Shown here piece after piece: positions 10,500-20,693 of a stretch of DNA of 64,000 bases; the first letter of the stretch is position 1; the number at the start of each line of letters is the position of its first letter. The DNA comes from Ochotona curzoniae. Lineage: Eukaryota; Chordata; Mammalia; Lagomorpha; Ochotonidae. The notes beneath the pieces were generated by a model, which was given only the letters and a program-made list of their open reading frames with translations, searched no databases and was not told the origin of the DNA. The stretch covers positions 22,038,001 through 22,102,000 of the forward strand of contig NW_024464918.1 of NCBI RefSeq assembly GCF_017591425.1. Reading direction: 5' to 3'. A program made the translations under genes and the position numbers.

Positions 10500-10811
10500 T
10501 TTAAAAGGACTTACTTTATTTTCATTGGAAAGTTAGATATACACAGAGGAGGGAAGACAGAGAGGAAAATCTTCCATCCACTGATTTATTCCCCATGTGA
10601 CCACAATGGCCAGAATTGAGTTGATCCGAAGCCAGGAGCCCACAGCCTCTTTTGGGTCTACCAAGGCTTTAGGCCATCCTCAACTGCCTTCCCAGGCCAC
10701 AAGCAGGGAGCTGGATGGGAAGCGGGGCCACCAGGATTAGAACAGGTGCCCATATGGGATTCTGGCACATGCAAGGTGAAGACTTTAGCACCTAGGCCAC
10801 TACATCAGGCT
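10500..10811 (-). mobile_element. CSINE, antisense, pika-type
   Basis: Full-length antisense copy with gatatacacagaggaggga, gtgaccacaatggccag, aggccacaagcagggagctg, gggaagcggggccaccagg and cacctaggccactac. An imperfect target-site duplication frames it. It lies at the upstream edge of an old L1M. Confidence 0.9.
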
Positions 10812-10827
10812 CTGTCACAGGCAACAT

Positions 10828-11552
10828 CTGTTAGACTACTATAAATGCAGAGTATCTGAAGGTGGGCCTAGAGTAACAAATCTATAAGCAATAGCATCCA
10901 AATGTTTCAAAATATAAAATCACAGACACAAGAAAGTCAATGACCCCAGTATACCACACAAATAACACACATACACTCACACCCACAAAATAATGCATCA
11001 TTGTCAAACTGGTCAAAAAAAGACAAGTCTTAACAGCAGTTTTGAGGTGGGAGCAGGTTTCACTACAAAACAGTAATAAGCATTAGATAAACAGAATACT
11101 TGTTTTTGCATAAAAATATAAATTAAAAGCAAGTCAAGCTACATTTTTAAAAGATTGGATATAAAAACTGTCCACTAAAATTCTCTGTCCAGTGATTAAT
11201 CTACTAAAAATGAAGGTGACATAAACACTTTTCCACAGGTAAAAGTTAAAACAATCACTTACTGTATTTCAGAAGAAAGCTAAAGAAAACTTTTCAGCAG
11301 AAGGAGAAAAAATATATACCAGATAAAAATATGAGTTCATACAGGAAAAAAATGACCGGTAACATTAACTACATGAATACATACATGTAAAATTTTTATT
11401 AACCAATTTCCTTTTTAAAATAAACACTTTATATTATCAGAATAGCCAAAAATTTATAGCTAGTCAACTAATAGACACACCATATACACCACTCAGCAGA
11501 TATTTTTAATTCACACAAAAGAAACAGAAATGAGAAAAAAAGAAACAAAAAT
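10828..11552 (+). mobile_element. Old L1M fragment, sense
   Basis: The order of phrases follows the 3' region of old mammalian L1M/L1ME elements: catcattgtcaaactg, agacaagtcttaacagcag, attctctgtccagtgatt, aaaaatgaaggtgacata, cagaagaaagctaaag, cagaaggagaaaaaatatat. Highly diverged with no open frame. It continues after the CSINE pair. Confidence 0.6.
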
Positions 11553-11562
11553 AAAGCTATAC
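11553..11562 (+). repeat. Target-site duplication of outer SINE, left copy
   Basis: aaagctatac; the other copy is at 12234-12243, beyond the nested inner SINE. Confidence 0.85.
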
Positions 11563-11878
11563 GGGCCTGGTAAGGTGGCCTAACGGCTAGGGTTCTCACC
11601 TTGGATGCACCAGCATCCCATATGGACGCCGGTTCTAGTCCCAGCAGCCCAGCTTTCCATCCAGCTCCCTGCTTGTGGCCTGGGAAAGCAGTCGAGGACG
11701 GCCCAAAGACTGGGACCCTGCACCCATGTGGGAGACCTGGAAGAGGCTCCTGGATCCTGTCTTGGAATTGGCATAGCACTGGCCATTGGTCACTTGGGGA
11801 GTGAATCATTGGATGGAAGATCTTCCTCCCTCCTCCTCTCTGTATATCTGACTTTGTGATGAAGATAAAATCTTTTTT
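11563..11878 (+). mobile_element. CSINE (outer of nested pair), sense
   Basis: Sense pika-type copy from gggcctggtaaggtggccta through cgaggacggcccaaagac, ggagacctggaagaggct and ggaagatcttcctccctc to a tail that is interrupted at 11878 by an opposite-strand SINE. The last bases of the tail resume at 12217-12233. The flanking duplication aaagctatac shows it inserted first, into old L1M sequence. Confidence 0.92.
11864..11878 (+). repeat. Target-site duplication of inner SINE, left copy
   Basis: gataaaatctttttt, belonging to the outer SINE tail; repeated exactly at 12217-12231. Confidence 0.9.
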
Positions 11879-12216
11879 ATTTATTTTTTTTAAAGATTTA
11901 TTTTTTATTATTTTTTTATTGGAAAGGCGGATATACAGAGAGGAGAGACAGAGAGGAAGATCTTCCGTCCGATGATTCACTCCCCAAGTGAGCGCAACGG
12001 GCCGATACTATGCCGAACCGAAGCCAGGAGCCTCTTCCAGGTCTCCCACGCGGGTGCAGGTTCCCAAAGCCTTGGGCCGTCCTCGACTGCTTTCCCAGGC
12101 CACGGGCAGGGAGCTGGAAGGGAAGCGGGGCTGCCGGGATTAGAACCGGCGCCCATATGGGATCCCGGGCGTGCAAGGTGAGGACCTTTAACCACTTGCG
12201 CCACTGCGCCAGGCCC
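11879..12216 (-). mobile_element. CSINE (inner of nested pair), antisense, youngest-looking copy
   Basis: Antisense full-length copy, the least decayed in the window. Many CpGs survive (gatcttccgtccgatgattc, gagcgcaacgggccgat, cccacgcgggtgcagg, gccgtcctcgactgc, gggattagaaccggcgcc, gatcccgggcgtgc). It is inserted in the A-rich tail of the outer SINE with an exact 15-bp target-site duplication. Retained CpGs argue for recent insertion. Confidence 0.95.
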
Positions 12217-12231
12217 GATAAAATCTTTTTT
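12217..12231 (+). repeat. Target-site duplication of inner SINE, right copy
   Basis: gataaaatctttttt, the displaced remainder of the outer SINE tail. Confidence 0.9.
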
Positions 12232-12233
12232 AA

Positions 12234-12243
12234 AAAGCTATAC
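12234..12243 (+). repeat. Target-site duplication of outer SINE, right copy
   Basis: aaagctatac, matching 11553-11562. Confidence 0.85.
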
Positions 12244-13311
12244 AAAAAATCAGATGGAAAAACCCAAACTTAATCTTAATAGTAATCTATATGATAATTT
12301 GTGTTTTAAATAAATCACATGTATATTAAATAAAAACACGTTTGATGCAATTGTATTATATTAAATATATGTGTAGTACCTATAAATATGTAAATTAAAA
12401 GCCAGAGTTGGGCTGATTAGAAAGAAAAAGCAAGATCTATTTACTGCTACAAGGCAACAGTTTAAAGACGTAAGAGAATTAAAAGAATGGCAAAAGAAAT
12501 ATAAAGCTAGCAATAGTGAAAATAAAGGCTGAGTGGCTCTATTAATATCAGATGAAATAAATTTCAAAGCAAATAAAAGCACTACAGATACAATGAATCA
12601 TTTATTTTATCAAGACAAAATCAATTCACCATCAGGCCATTCCAATTTCAAATGGTTTGTCCCTAATTAATTAGTAGACAAGAAATATAAACCCTGAATA
12701 ATATTTTCTATTGATTTTTGTTAATCGAAAACAATCACATAATTCATAGTCACATGGAAATCACAGAATCTGTGTATAACTCACTTTAATCTTCAAATAA
12801 TATCTCTTAGCATTTAAAATATGTAGGGAGGACTTGAAGTTCTTCTAGATCAAACAGGAAAAAAAAAAAGTTTTTCTCCATGGAAACTAAGAAATCAAAG
12901 CCAGACTCTAATTCAGGTATGACACAATTGAAAGGAACAGCTTTCAAATAAATAATGAGAAATGCACTCCTATACCTTCTACAACACAGATGAATCCCAA
13001 CAGCACTATTCTGAATCAAAGAAGCCAAATGTAAAATAGCAATAATTTATGACTCCATTTATATAACATTTTTAAATTACAAAATTTTAGAGGAAACTCA
13101 AATTAGCAATTGCCATGGGCTGCAGATCATCAGGGACTTCACTGAAGAAGTGCACACTGGAGTGTTGGGAGTGTTGGGAGCATTTCAATTTCTCAGTTGT
13201 TTTGTTGGTTACAAAAGTGTTTATGTCTACAAAAGCTTACAATGACTAGACATCCAAAATTGTGAATTTTGCTTTTATGAAACTTATGCCAATAAGCCCG
13301 ACTTGAGAAAA
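12244..13311 (+). mobile_element. Old L1M 3' part, sense (continuation)
   Basis: Two recognisable portions. At 12.38-12.62 kb: agaaagaaaaagcaagatct, tctattaatatcagatgaaa, aaatttcaaagcaaataaaa. At 12.96-13.31 kb the L1M 3' end: actccatttatataacat, agcaattgccatgggctg, aaaattgtgaattttgct, and a terminal A-run at 13300-13311. Frames are fully broken. It is co-linear with the piece before the nested SINEs, so one old element probably underlies 10.8-13.3 kb. Confidence 0.7.
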
Positions 13312-13634
13312 AAAAAAAGAACTTATTCATCAATATCATACTAGTTTTAAGGCATTTCTGTTATAAAATACATATGTTTATGTGTCTGTGTGTGAGAGAC
13401 AGACAGAAATATATTTACCACCCAAATCCTAACATTTGTTATCTCTGACTGGTGGATATGATTGCATATGAGTATATTGTTTCTTTTTATTTTCTTGACC
13501 TAAATTTTCTGCACAAAGTAGACATCATTTTAAGAATAAGAATATTATTTTTAATAAAACATATTTTTAGGACTGGTTATGACACTGATATTTATCCAAC
13601 ATCTCTCTTCTCCATCCCTCAAAACCAGTGTTGG

Positions 13635-14020
13635 TCAACATCCTCCAGAGAAACACAACTAAAATAGAACTATGTAATAAGGGAATCTTAGGAAATTGGC
13701 TCACAGAAGCACAGCTATTGAAGAGTTTCACAGTTGGAACAGCAGAGAAGTACACAGCATCCCCAATCCTAGGTCAAATTGTCAGACAACAGTTCCAAGT
13801 CCCAGAGTCCATAAAGAACAGAACTTTCAGTCTGGTGTCTAGGAGCATAATGGAACCCCACCCAAATAGATGGTACCCACCCACACTGAGAATGGGTCTT
13901 CCCCATGCAGTTCTCAGGTCCTGCACCTGCCAATCTCTCTGGATCCACACTGGCAGACACATCCAGCAGGAATGATCTCTAGCTATCCCTCGACTGGCAT
14001 CAAGCTCACATCCTAACATG
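13635..14020 (+). repeat. Ancient dispersed mammalian repeat (unnamed)
   Basis: Opens with catcctccagagaaacacaa and has aggaaattggctcacagaag. These are landmarks of a common old mammalian dispersed repeat (ctccagagaaacagaacc... ggaattggctcac). It also includes ctcgactggcatcaagctca near the end. I am not sure of the family name, and it carries no intact gene. Confidence 0.4.
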
Positions 14021-14504
14021 AAGATATGAAGGCTAAAGCAAGAAGAATGATTTTTCCTAATTATTAAAAACTTTAAACAAGTTACAAATGACCTTAACAC
14101 CACCTTTTCCTGAGCTACGGGATTCACCTTTCATAATTCATCTTTCTAAAGCTCTTATAAGAACTTTAGAATTTTTCTGGATCATTCCCTAGTAGTAGAT
14201 CTAACACAATGCCTGGAGAGGGAAATCAGTTCGCCATTCTCTACCATGGAAGATCCATTAACATACTGGAAATGTGCGTCCTGCTGGTATTTTTACTTTA
14301 GGAAAATCATGGTATGGTAAGAAGATCATCTACTTGACAGGACTGTTGGGCAGACTGGGATGGCTGAGAGAGAATACTGAAGTAACTGATTATTGCCAAC
14401 ATATCAAGTCGGGTGTTACAAAGAGTATTTGAGAGTCACAACTAAGGACAACGTAGAAGGTAATCGTTGAGCAACTGCTGTGTGAATACAGCAATCTACT
14501 TAAA

Positions 14505-14640
14505 CTACATGTCTCAGTTTCTTCACAACTACACTGAAAATTATAATAGAAATTGTCATGAAGATTAAATGAGCTAATTCATGTAAATCCTTCAGATGTT
14601 ATCTGACACACGGGGAGTGCTCAATATTCATTATTAGTAA
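14505..14640 (+). mobile_element. MIR fragment, sense
   Basis: Typical MIR 3' order: tctcagtttcttcac, gaagattaaatgagctaatt, catgtaaatccttcag, gggagtgctcaatattc. Confidence 0.75.
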
Positions 14641-14644
14641 AAGT

Positions 14645-15380
14645 CTCTTACTGTTAGTCTGTTGGTTACACTGATTACAAATAGTAATGGGTGTACTCAT
14701 CTCTAGGTTTCTTATTGTAGTGAATATTTTGTGCCAAAAAAAGTATGCTAAATTTTTGAAGAGCAAGAAACCTCCGGATTAGAGAAGCGCCTCTTGTGCT
14801 CCTTCCTTTGGATGGCTTATTGTCATCCAGGCAGTAAGCACTTTCTAAGAAATTGGGTCACCCTAATGAGTGGCCACTAACAGGTTATTTGAGCCATTAA
14901 AAAAAAAGACACCTTTGCATACAGAATAGAAAAATCAAACAGCTCATTCTAACCTCTTAACGGTTCAAACATTTTCTCTCCTTTACAAGAGAGGAAATTG
15001 TTCATCTTCCATTGGAGGGAAAACCAGTTTCTTTCTGTTACCTGTCCTTCCTATATCTATTACAAGCAAGGTCATAAATGTAGTCAGAATAATATTTGAT
15101 GTGGGATTGCAGAGTCTGTTTTCTCTGTATGCCTTACTTTTAGCTGAGATCATGAGAACAGAGTGCTTCCCTAACTTATTCATAAGGCATTACATCATGA
15201 AGAAACTGAAAACAGATAAAAAAGGTAGGCAAACTGTTGTAATCAAATATATTAGTACATGTAACAAAAACATCATCTTTGTAGTTATCTGTACCTGACA
15301 TATAATGAGGTAATTGGTGCCTTCTTTTGAACAAAATACTCAATACACCAAGCTGAGTGAAAAGATGAAAAGAAAATAAG
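14645..15380. other. Non-coding interval, no gene seen
   Basis: About 740 bp with no recognised repeat or gene. Confidence 0.4.
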
Positions 15381-15382
15381 AT

Positions 15383-15535
15383 TTGGAATCAAGTATCTGG
15401 ACTCCCCAGCTCGCCCATATTATATCAGACATGTTTATTTACATCTCTGAACCCATCTTCTCATTTATGAAATATTAATGCTGCCTACCTATCAGTCTTG
15501 TTGTGAAGATACAATGAGTTAAGAGAGTGAAGGGA
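15383..15535 (+). mobile_element. MIR fragment, sense
   Basis: ggaatcaagtatctggactc, then catctctgaacccatcttct, atttatgaaatattaatgct and ttgtgaagatacaatgagtt follow the MIR order. Confidence 0.55.
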
Positions 15536-15539
15536 AAGC

Positions 15540-16454
15540 TAAAACATGGTTCCTCTTATACCCACCTGCTGTGGTCCAAATTATTATCATATGCACCAGG
15601 TTCTCATTCTGTCTTTCTCAAATGGACTCAGCAGGTTAGCCAAGCACATTTCAAACTCAAAAAAATGTAGAGACAAGTAGGAGGGAAGAAATAACTGATC
15701 CTTTTCTTTCTGCCACTAGATTAATTACTATAACTTTTAAAAAAAAACTAAAGTGAGTCCTTAAAAAACATAATTTGTTGCCACCTGGGTGTGGTTGTAC
15801 TATAAGATGTCACGCACTGAGGGTGGCTGGTGGCAGCACCAGGCCAAATCCATTGTGGGTGTGGAGACATAACCAGAATGCAAGTATCGTTCCACCCTGT
15901 TGTGATGTTGCCTAATTAGATGGTGTGTGGAAAACAATCCTTGGGAGTCAAAGTAATCTGTCATCTTAGAGTTGTGATGCAATGACAACATGGCAGCCTA
16001 CTTAGGGTGGCTATGCCAAATATGCCATGACATTTGTTTTACGAGAGGCAAGTATAGAGGTCTAACATACACATAGAAGTCTACCGTTGATTTCTTGTCT
16101 ACTTGGCTTGCATGTCTGAGATCAACAAAAGTATTTACATAACTAAAAGTTTTGATTCCCATACCCATCTCTAGAGACAAAAAACCAATATTAACTTTAG
16201 AGAAAAATAGCTGCCTTTTCTCAAATCTCACTTTCTCCCTCCATTTCTCCTTAAGACGGACATAGGGATAAGCCCAATGGGAAAATGTAAGCAGAAACAG
16301 GGCAACCCGTTAAGTCACTCCGACAATAACACATACTTGCCTTTCTTGAGTGTTGCTTTTTGAGAGAGCTGAAAATTAAACAAATTAGGTGTAGACTATT
16401 ACTAGTCACAAACTTATTCTAGCCTGTGAACTAGACAGAACTTTTACATATTCC
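15540..16454. other. Non-coding interval with an unassigned GC-richer patch
   Basis: A patch at about 15.78-16.04 kb is richer in G+C (cacgcactgagggtggctgg; gtggcagcaccaggccaaat) than its flanks and may be an old repeat I cannot name. Nothing coding was recognised. Confidence 0.35.
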
Positions 16455-16570
16455 AAACATTGTCTTGTTTTCATTTTATCAATGGCACCTGACAACTGGA
16501 AAGTACTGATTTAAGGACAAATATCTAGAAAGTGGCAGAGTTGCAACTCACTCCAGTCTTGTGCCTGAGG
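16455..16570 (+). mobile_element. Possible MIR fragment
   Basis: tctagaaagtggcagagttg followed by caactcactccagtcttgtg resembles the MIR core (agtaagtggcagagccggga...). Weak. Confidence 0.4.
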
Positions 16571-16745
16571 TTCCTTTGCGTACTTTTGCCAAATAGTTTC
16601 TTTTTCACTCTCTCACTCTTGTATGATTTGGGGGATTGATTATTCTTTCATCACCCTGTATTCCAGGGAACACATTTAGATTCATCTTGGATACAGCAGC
16701 TTATGTTTAAGTTACAGTTTACATTTTTATTAGCTTAACTATCTT

Positions 16746-16955
16746 CCACTGGCACTCAACCGTAGGCAGTTTTGCCCCTACAGGGGATATGTGGCAATGT
16801 CTGGAGATGTGTTTGCTTGTTGCAACTGAAGAAGTACTATGGCAACTAGAGGAGAGCAGGCGGGGATGCTGATGAACCTTCCACAATGCACAAAACACCC
16901 CCTCAACAAAGAACCACACAGTTCAAGAGGCCAATGCAGAGGATCAGAAACACTG
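16746..16955. mobile_element. MER5A-like hAT-Charlie MITE
   Basis: About 210 bp with inverted ends of the caGTGGTTCTCAA type (cactggcactcaacc at the left, ggatcagaaacactg at the right). The interior is characteristic of MER5: cagttttgcccctacagggg, gtggcaatgtctggagatgt, gctgatgaaccttccacaat, gcacaaaacaccccc. A non-autonomous DNA transposon fossil shared by placental mammals; no transposase is present. Confidence 0.8.
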
Positions 16956-17633
16956 TTGCTCGAGGTTTAATAACCAGATTTATGTTCAACATTGCTAAAT
17001 TATCTTGGTGACTAGATAACTGATGTTAACAAAGGGGATAACAGTCTGACAAAAAAAAAGTCAAGAAACACTTACTCTTGAGTAATCTACTAGATTGGTC
17101 TGTTACATGCCCAATTTAAAAAAAATACAAATACTCTCCTCATTTCAGAATGCACAAAAAAAAAATCTCAAATCCAGGCTGGACAAAGGTAGAGTCACTT
17201 TAAACATATGAAGTATCATACTGGCCTTTTTCTTAGTCTATCTAGCCCCTCCTCTATGTTTTCCAATTATTACTTTGTCATGAGGTACTTCCAAGGCTGA
17301 ACTCCTCTGACAGCTAACTTACAGAACCTTTCTTCCAAAGATTATACTTTGTTTCTTACCAATGCTAACACTTTACCAACCCCACCCAAAGGCTCACAGG
17401 TTGTCACAGTTTAAAGTTTTATCTGTATTTCTGACTCTTCACTGTTAGAATCATAGTCCAGCTCATTATTGTGATTACTTTAAAACTTACTGTAAAACGG
17501 ATTTGTTTCCCACTTGATTGCTGTTTATAGCCCTTGCCCATATTCCCACTGAACCATATCACTTTTATTTTTTACTGGATCAACTCTGTTCTTGCTGGAG
17601 TATTATGCTTTTAAGAGAAATGAAAACTATGTT
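16956..17633. other. Non-coding interval, no gene seen
   Basis: Unassigned AT-rich sequence. Pyrimidine-rich phrases near 17.23-17.4 kb hint at old L2 but are too diverged to claim. Confidence 0.4.
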
Positions 17634-17806
17634 GAGGCTGGCATCGTGGCATGATGTGTGAAGGCTGCAGTGTGTGACTGCGGCTTCCTCTATGGAAGTT
17701 AGCTCCTGTGGCGACCACACCACTTTCAATCCAGCCCCCTGACAATGGCTTGGGAAAGCAGCAGAAGACAGCCCAAGTGTTTGGGCCTCAGTCACTCACG
17801 TGGGAA
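17634..17806 (+). mobile_element. CSINE, sense, 3'-truncated
   Basis: Old-type head gaggctggcatcgtggcatg, then ccccctgacaatggcttggg, aaagcagcagaagacagccc and cactcacgtgggaaga. It stops about halfway and passes into a purine-rich (gaaagg)n-like stretch. Confidence 0.8.
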
Positions 17807-17829
17807 GAGAGGAAGAAAGGAAAAAGAAA

Positions 17830-18376
17830 GCAAGGATTCTATTAATATATTTTTGGAATTATATTTAAGAACTATACTGAACCTATTCTATTTATAACAC
17901 ACTAATGTAATAATTGATGAGAAAAAAATAGGTTTTAAAAAAATAATAAAAAAATAAAAATCTACACTAACTTCAACTCTGTTCCTTCAAAATCCTCTGG
18001 TCTTTTCTCTAAAGACCCACAGTATTTTCATCATCATGTAACTCATTCTTAAAGAATAGAATATACTAATAACAGTATCAAAAGAGCTCACAAAGAGAAA
18101 CACAGCAACTGAGCTATCCTTCTCTTCTAACACTTAGCACCCACAGAACTTTTAAAACTATCCGTTTATCTCCAGCATCTTACAGAGTAGGCCATGCAAA
18201 GTAGTGTATCCATTTTCACTTATGCAAATGAAAAAGTTATCAACAATTTAGATATAAAAATTATGCCAGATGTGGATACTTTCTCCTTGTTATCTCTTCC
18301 CCCTTATGGCACCATTGCTCTAAGGTATGCTTGCACCTTAAAAAGTAATTAAAACAATTAATTTAAAATGTTTTAA
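17830..18376. other. AT-rich non-coding interval
   Basis: No gene. Possibly a MIR remnant near 18.18-18.24 kb (tccattttcacttatgcaaa), not firm. Confidence 0.4.
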
Positions 18377-18706
18377 AATAAATTAAGATCTAGTTATTTG
18401 TTTTTGGAAAGTCAGATATACAGAGAGAATGAGACATAAAGACAAAGATCTTCATTTTACTGATTCACTCCCCAAGTGGCCACAATGGCCAGAGCTGAGC
18501 CGATTCAAGCCAGGAGCCAGGAGCATCTTCTGGGTCTTCCATGTGGGTGCAGGGACCCAAGGCTTTCAACCATCCTCTACTGCTTTCCCAGACTATAAGC
18601 AGGGAACTAGGTGGGAAGTGGAGCAGCCAGGATACAAACTGGCACCCATATGGGATCCTGGCGGATCCAAGGCAAGAATTTAGTCACTAGGCTATCGCAC
18701 CAGGCC
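18377..18706 (-). mobile_element. CSINE, antisense, pika-type
   Basis: tttggaaagtcagatataca, gattcactccccaagtggcc, tgggtgcagggacccaaggc, ggtgggaagtggagcagcca, gcacccatatgggatcctgg and the antisense head gtcactaggctatcgcacca. Confidence 0.92.
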
Positions 18707-19079
18707 TTATGCTTATATCTTTAATCACATTGTGCTATGAAGTACTGCATATTCCTCACCGAACTGTCAATTCAAACTTGCTGCCTATTTTCCTCTTTTT
18801 AAAAATCTGCTTTTCATTTTTCAGTATCTCTATAAAAATAATTTTGTATTCAATCAGTCAGTCGCTATTAAGCATCCATTTTGAGGTTTTATAGAACTGA
18901 CAAGAGTTAAATTGGGTTATAAACCTTGCCCTTAAGGATGTTACAATCTAACAAGACATATCGCCAGTATAGCTGGCTGAATTTTGAAATAGAAAGTTAC
19001 ATCTACCAAAAGATAAAATCTCATGAGAATTTGCACTGGAGAATTTCAACATCATCTGAAAGATCATAAATGATTAGAG

Positions 19080-19378
19080 CCACAATTGTAGTACAACAGG
19101 TTCAGCCACTCTTATAACATGGCTTCCCATAACTGAGTGCTGGTTTGAGTCCCACCTACTTTGCTTCTACCCCATCTTTCTGCTCATGTGTCTGGGAAGG
19201 CAGTGGATGATGATCCAAGTACTGGGGTCCTGCCACCCACGTGGAAGACTTCAATGGAATTCCTAGGTCCAAACTCTAAACTCGTCCAGCCTTGGCCATT
19301 ATGGAAATTGGGAAATGAATACGTGGAGTGAAGAGCTCTCTCTTGTCATTCTGTCTTTCGAGTAAATCTTTTTTTAAA
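19080..19378 (+). mobile_element. CSINE, sense, old
   Basis: Strongly diverged head (ttgtagtacaacaggttcag), then ggcagtggatgatgatccaa, cacccacgtggaagacttca, ttggccattatggaaattgg and a ttcgagtaaatcttttttta tail. Confidence 0.8.
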
Positions 19379-19675
19379 AATCTGAAGATTCAGTATTAAA
19401 AACAAAATATTGATGCGGGATTAGATTCAACAAGAGTTTTGAGACTTGTGTGATCAGGATAAGTAGATAAGTGGGTGAGCTCAGGAAGATCTCTGGGGGA
19501 AAGGTGATAGTGCAGACTTCATTTTGACCAAGATGAACAAAAATAATGAGATATGATTAAGAAAGGAAGTTGGGTTCAAAATGTGAAGAACTTGATGCCT
19601 GGATCATATACAAGGCACTGGTTTATTTCTCATATTTCTACCTGAATTTTTATAAAATCAGCATTTTTTATTATG

Positions 19676-19959
19676 GGGTCAGTGTTGTGGCACAGTGAGT
19701 TAAGCTTTCACCTGTGCCATCCCACATATCAGGCTGCCAGTATGTCAGGACTCTCTGCTAACTAACGCACCCAAAAACGCAGTGAATGATGGTCTAAGCG
19801 TCTGGATCCTAGCCACACATATAAGTGACCAAGGTCGAGTTGCTAGCTCCTTATTTTGGCTTGATCCAGAACTGATTATTATAGTAATTTATGCAGTGAA
19901 CAAGTAGATGAGAAAGCTCTCTTTTCTCTTTATGTAACTCTTTTAAAGAAATAAATGTA
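19676..19959 (+). mobile_element. CSINE, sense, old
   Basis: Head ggggtcagtgttgtggcaca, with gcagtgaatgatggtctaag, taagtgaccaaggtcgagtt, ttggcttgatccagaactga and an A-rich tail. It abuts an antisense SINE tail to tail. Confidence 0.8.
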
Positions 19960-20264
19960 TTTTTTTTAACATTTATTTATTTTTATCGGGAAGGCAAATT
20001 TACAGAGGGAAGCAGAGACAGAAAGATCTTCCATCTGCTGGCTCACTCCCCAAGTGGCCTCAATGGCCAGAGATAAATCAATCTGAAACCAGGAGCCAGA
20101 AGTTTTTTCCAGGTCTTCAACATGGGTGCAGGGTCCCAAGGCTTTGGGGACATCCTTGACTGCTTTCCCAGGCCACAGACAGGGAGCTGGATGGGATTAG
20201 AACCGGCACCCATATGTGATCCCTGTGAGTACAAGGTTAGGAATTTAGCCACCGTGCTGGGCCT
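19960..20264 (-). mobile_element. CSINE, antisense, pika-type
   Basis: tttttttttaacatttattt tail, cagagacagaaagatcttcc, ctcactccccaagtggcctc, aggtcttcaacatgggtgca, gacagggagctggatgggat, and the head gccaccgtgctgggcc. About 15 bp are missing where young copies have ggaagcggggctgccggg. It is tail to tail with the preceding sense SINE, forming a short inverted pair. Confidence 0.9.
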
Positions 20265-20693
20265 AAAACACACCACGTTGTTGGTAGTGATAGTGATAAT
20301 GATGATGCTTTCCTTGCACACCTGAGTAAAGTTTAGAGCATAGAGAAAACTTCTCTCTTTAAATTAAGTAAGCCCTTACAAAAATCAAATGTTTATTCAG
20401 CTCACATATATTTTTCCATAAGTATCTGAACATGTGTTAGCTTAGGCCCACAACTATTCAGCCTGTCTGTCTAATCTTTCAATAAGTTTTACCTTTTTTT
20501 TTTTTTTCTGTACCACTGCTGCTAACTGAACCAAGCCCCCATCCATCCTCTTTCCTTATGGACTGTTGCTGTCTCATCCCCATCAATTTATTTGCTGCCA
20601 TTTTGACTTCCATACCAATTTATTTTTCACACTTATTTCCTCATTACATTCCAGTATCTATGGCCCTCTTCATGTTCCTCCAGCATGTCATAA

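Noticed and set aside
11468..12273. Open frames up to 170 codons on both strands
   Set aside because: They are translations of the two CSINEs; the same peptide patterns recur wherever CSINEs occur.
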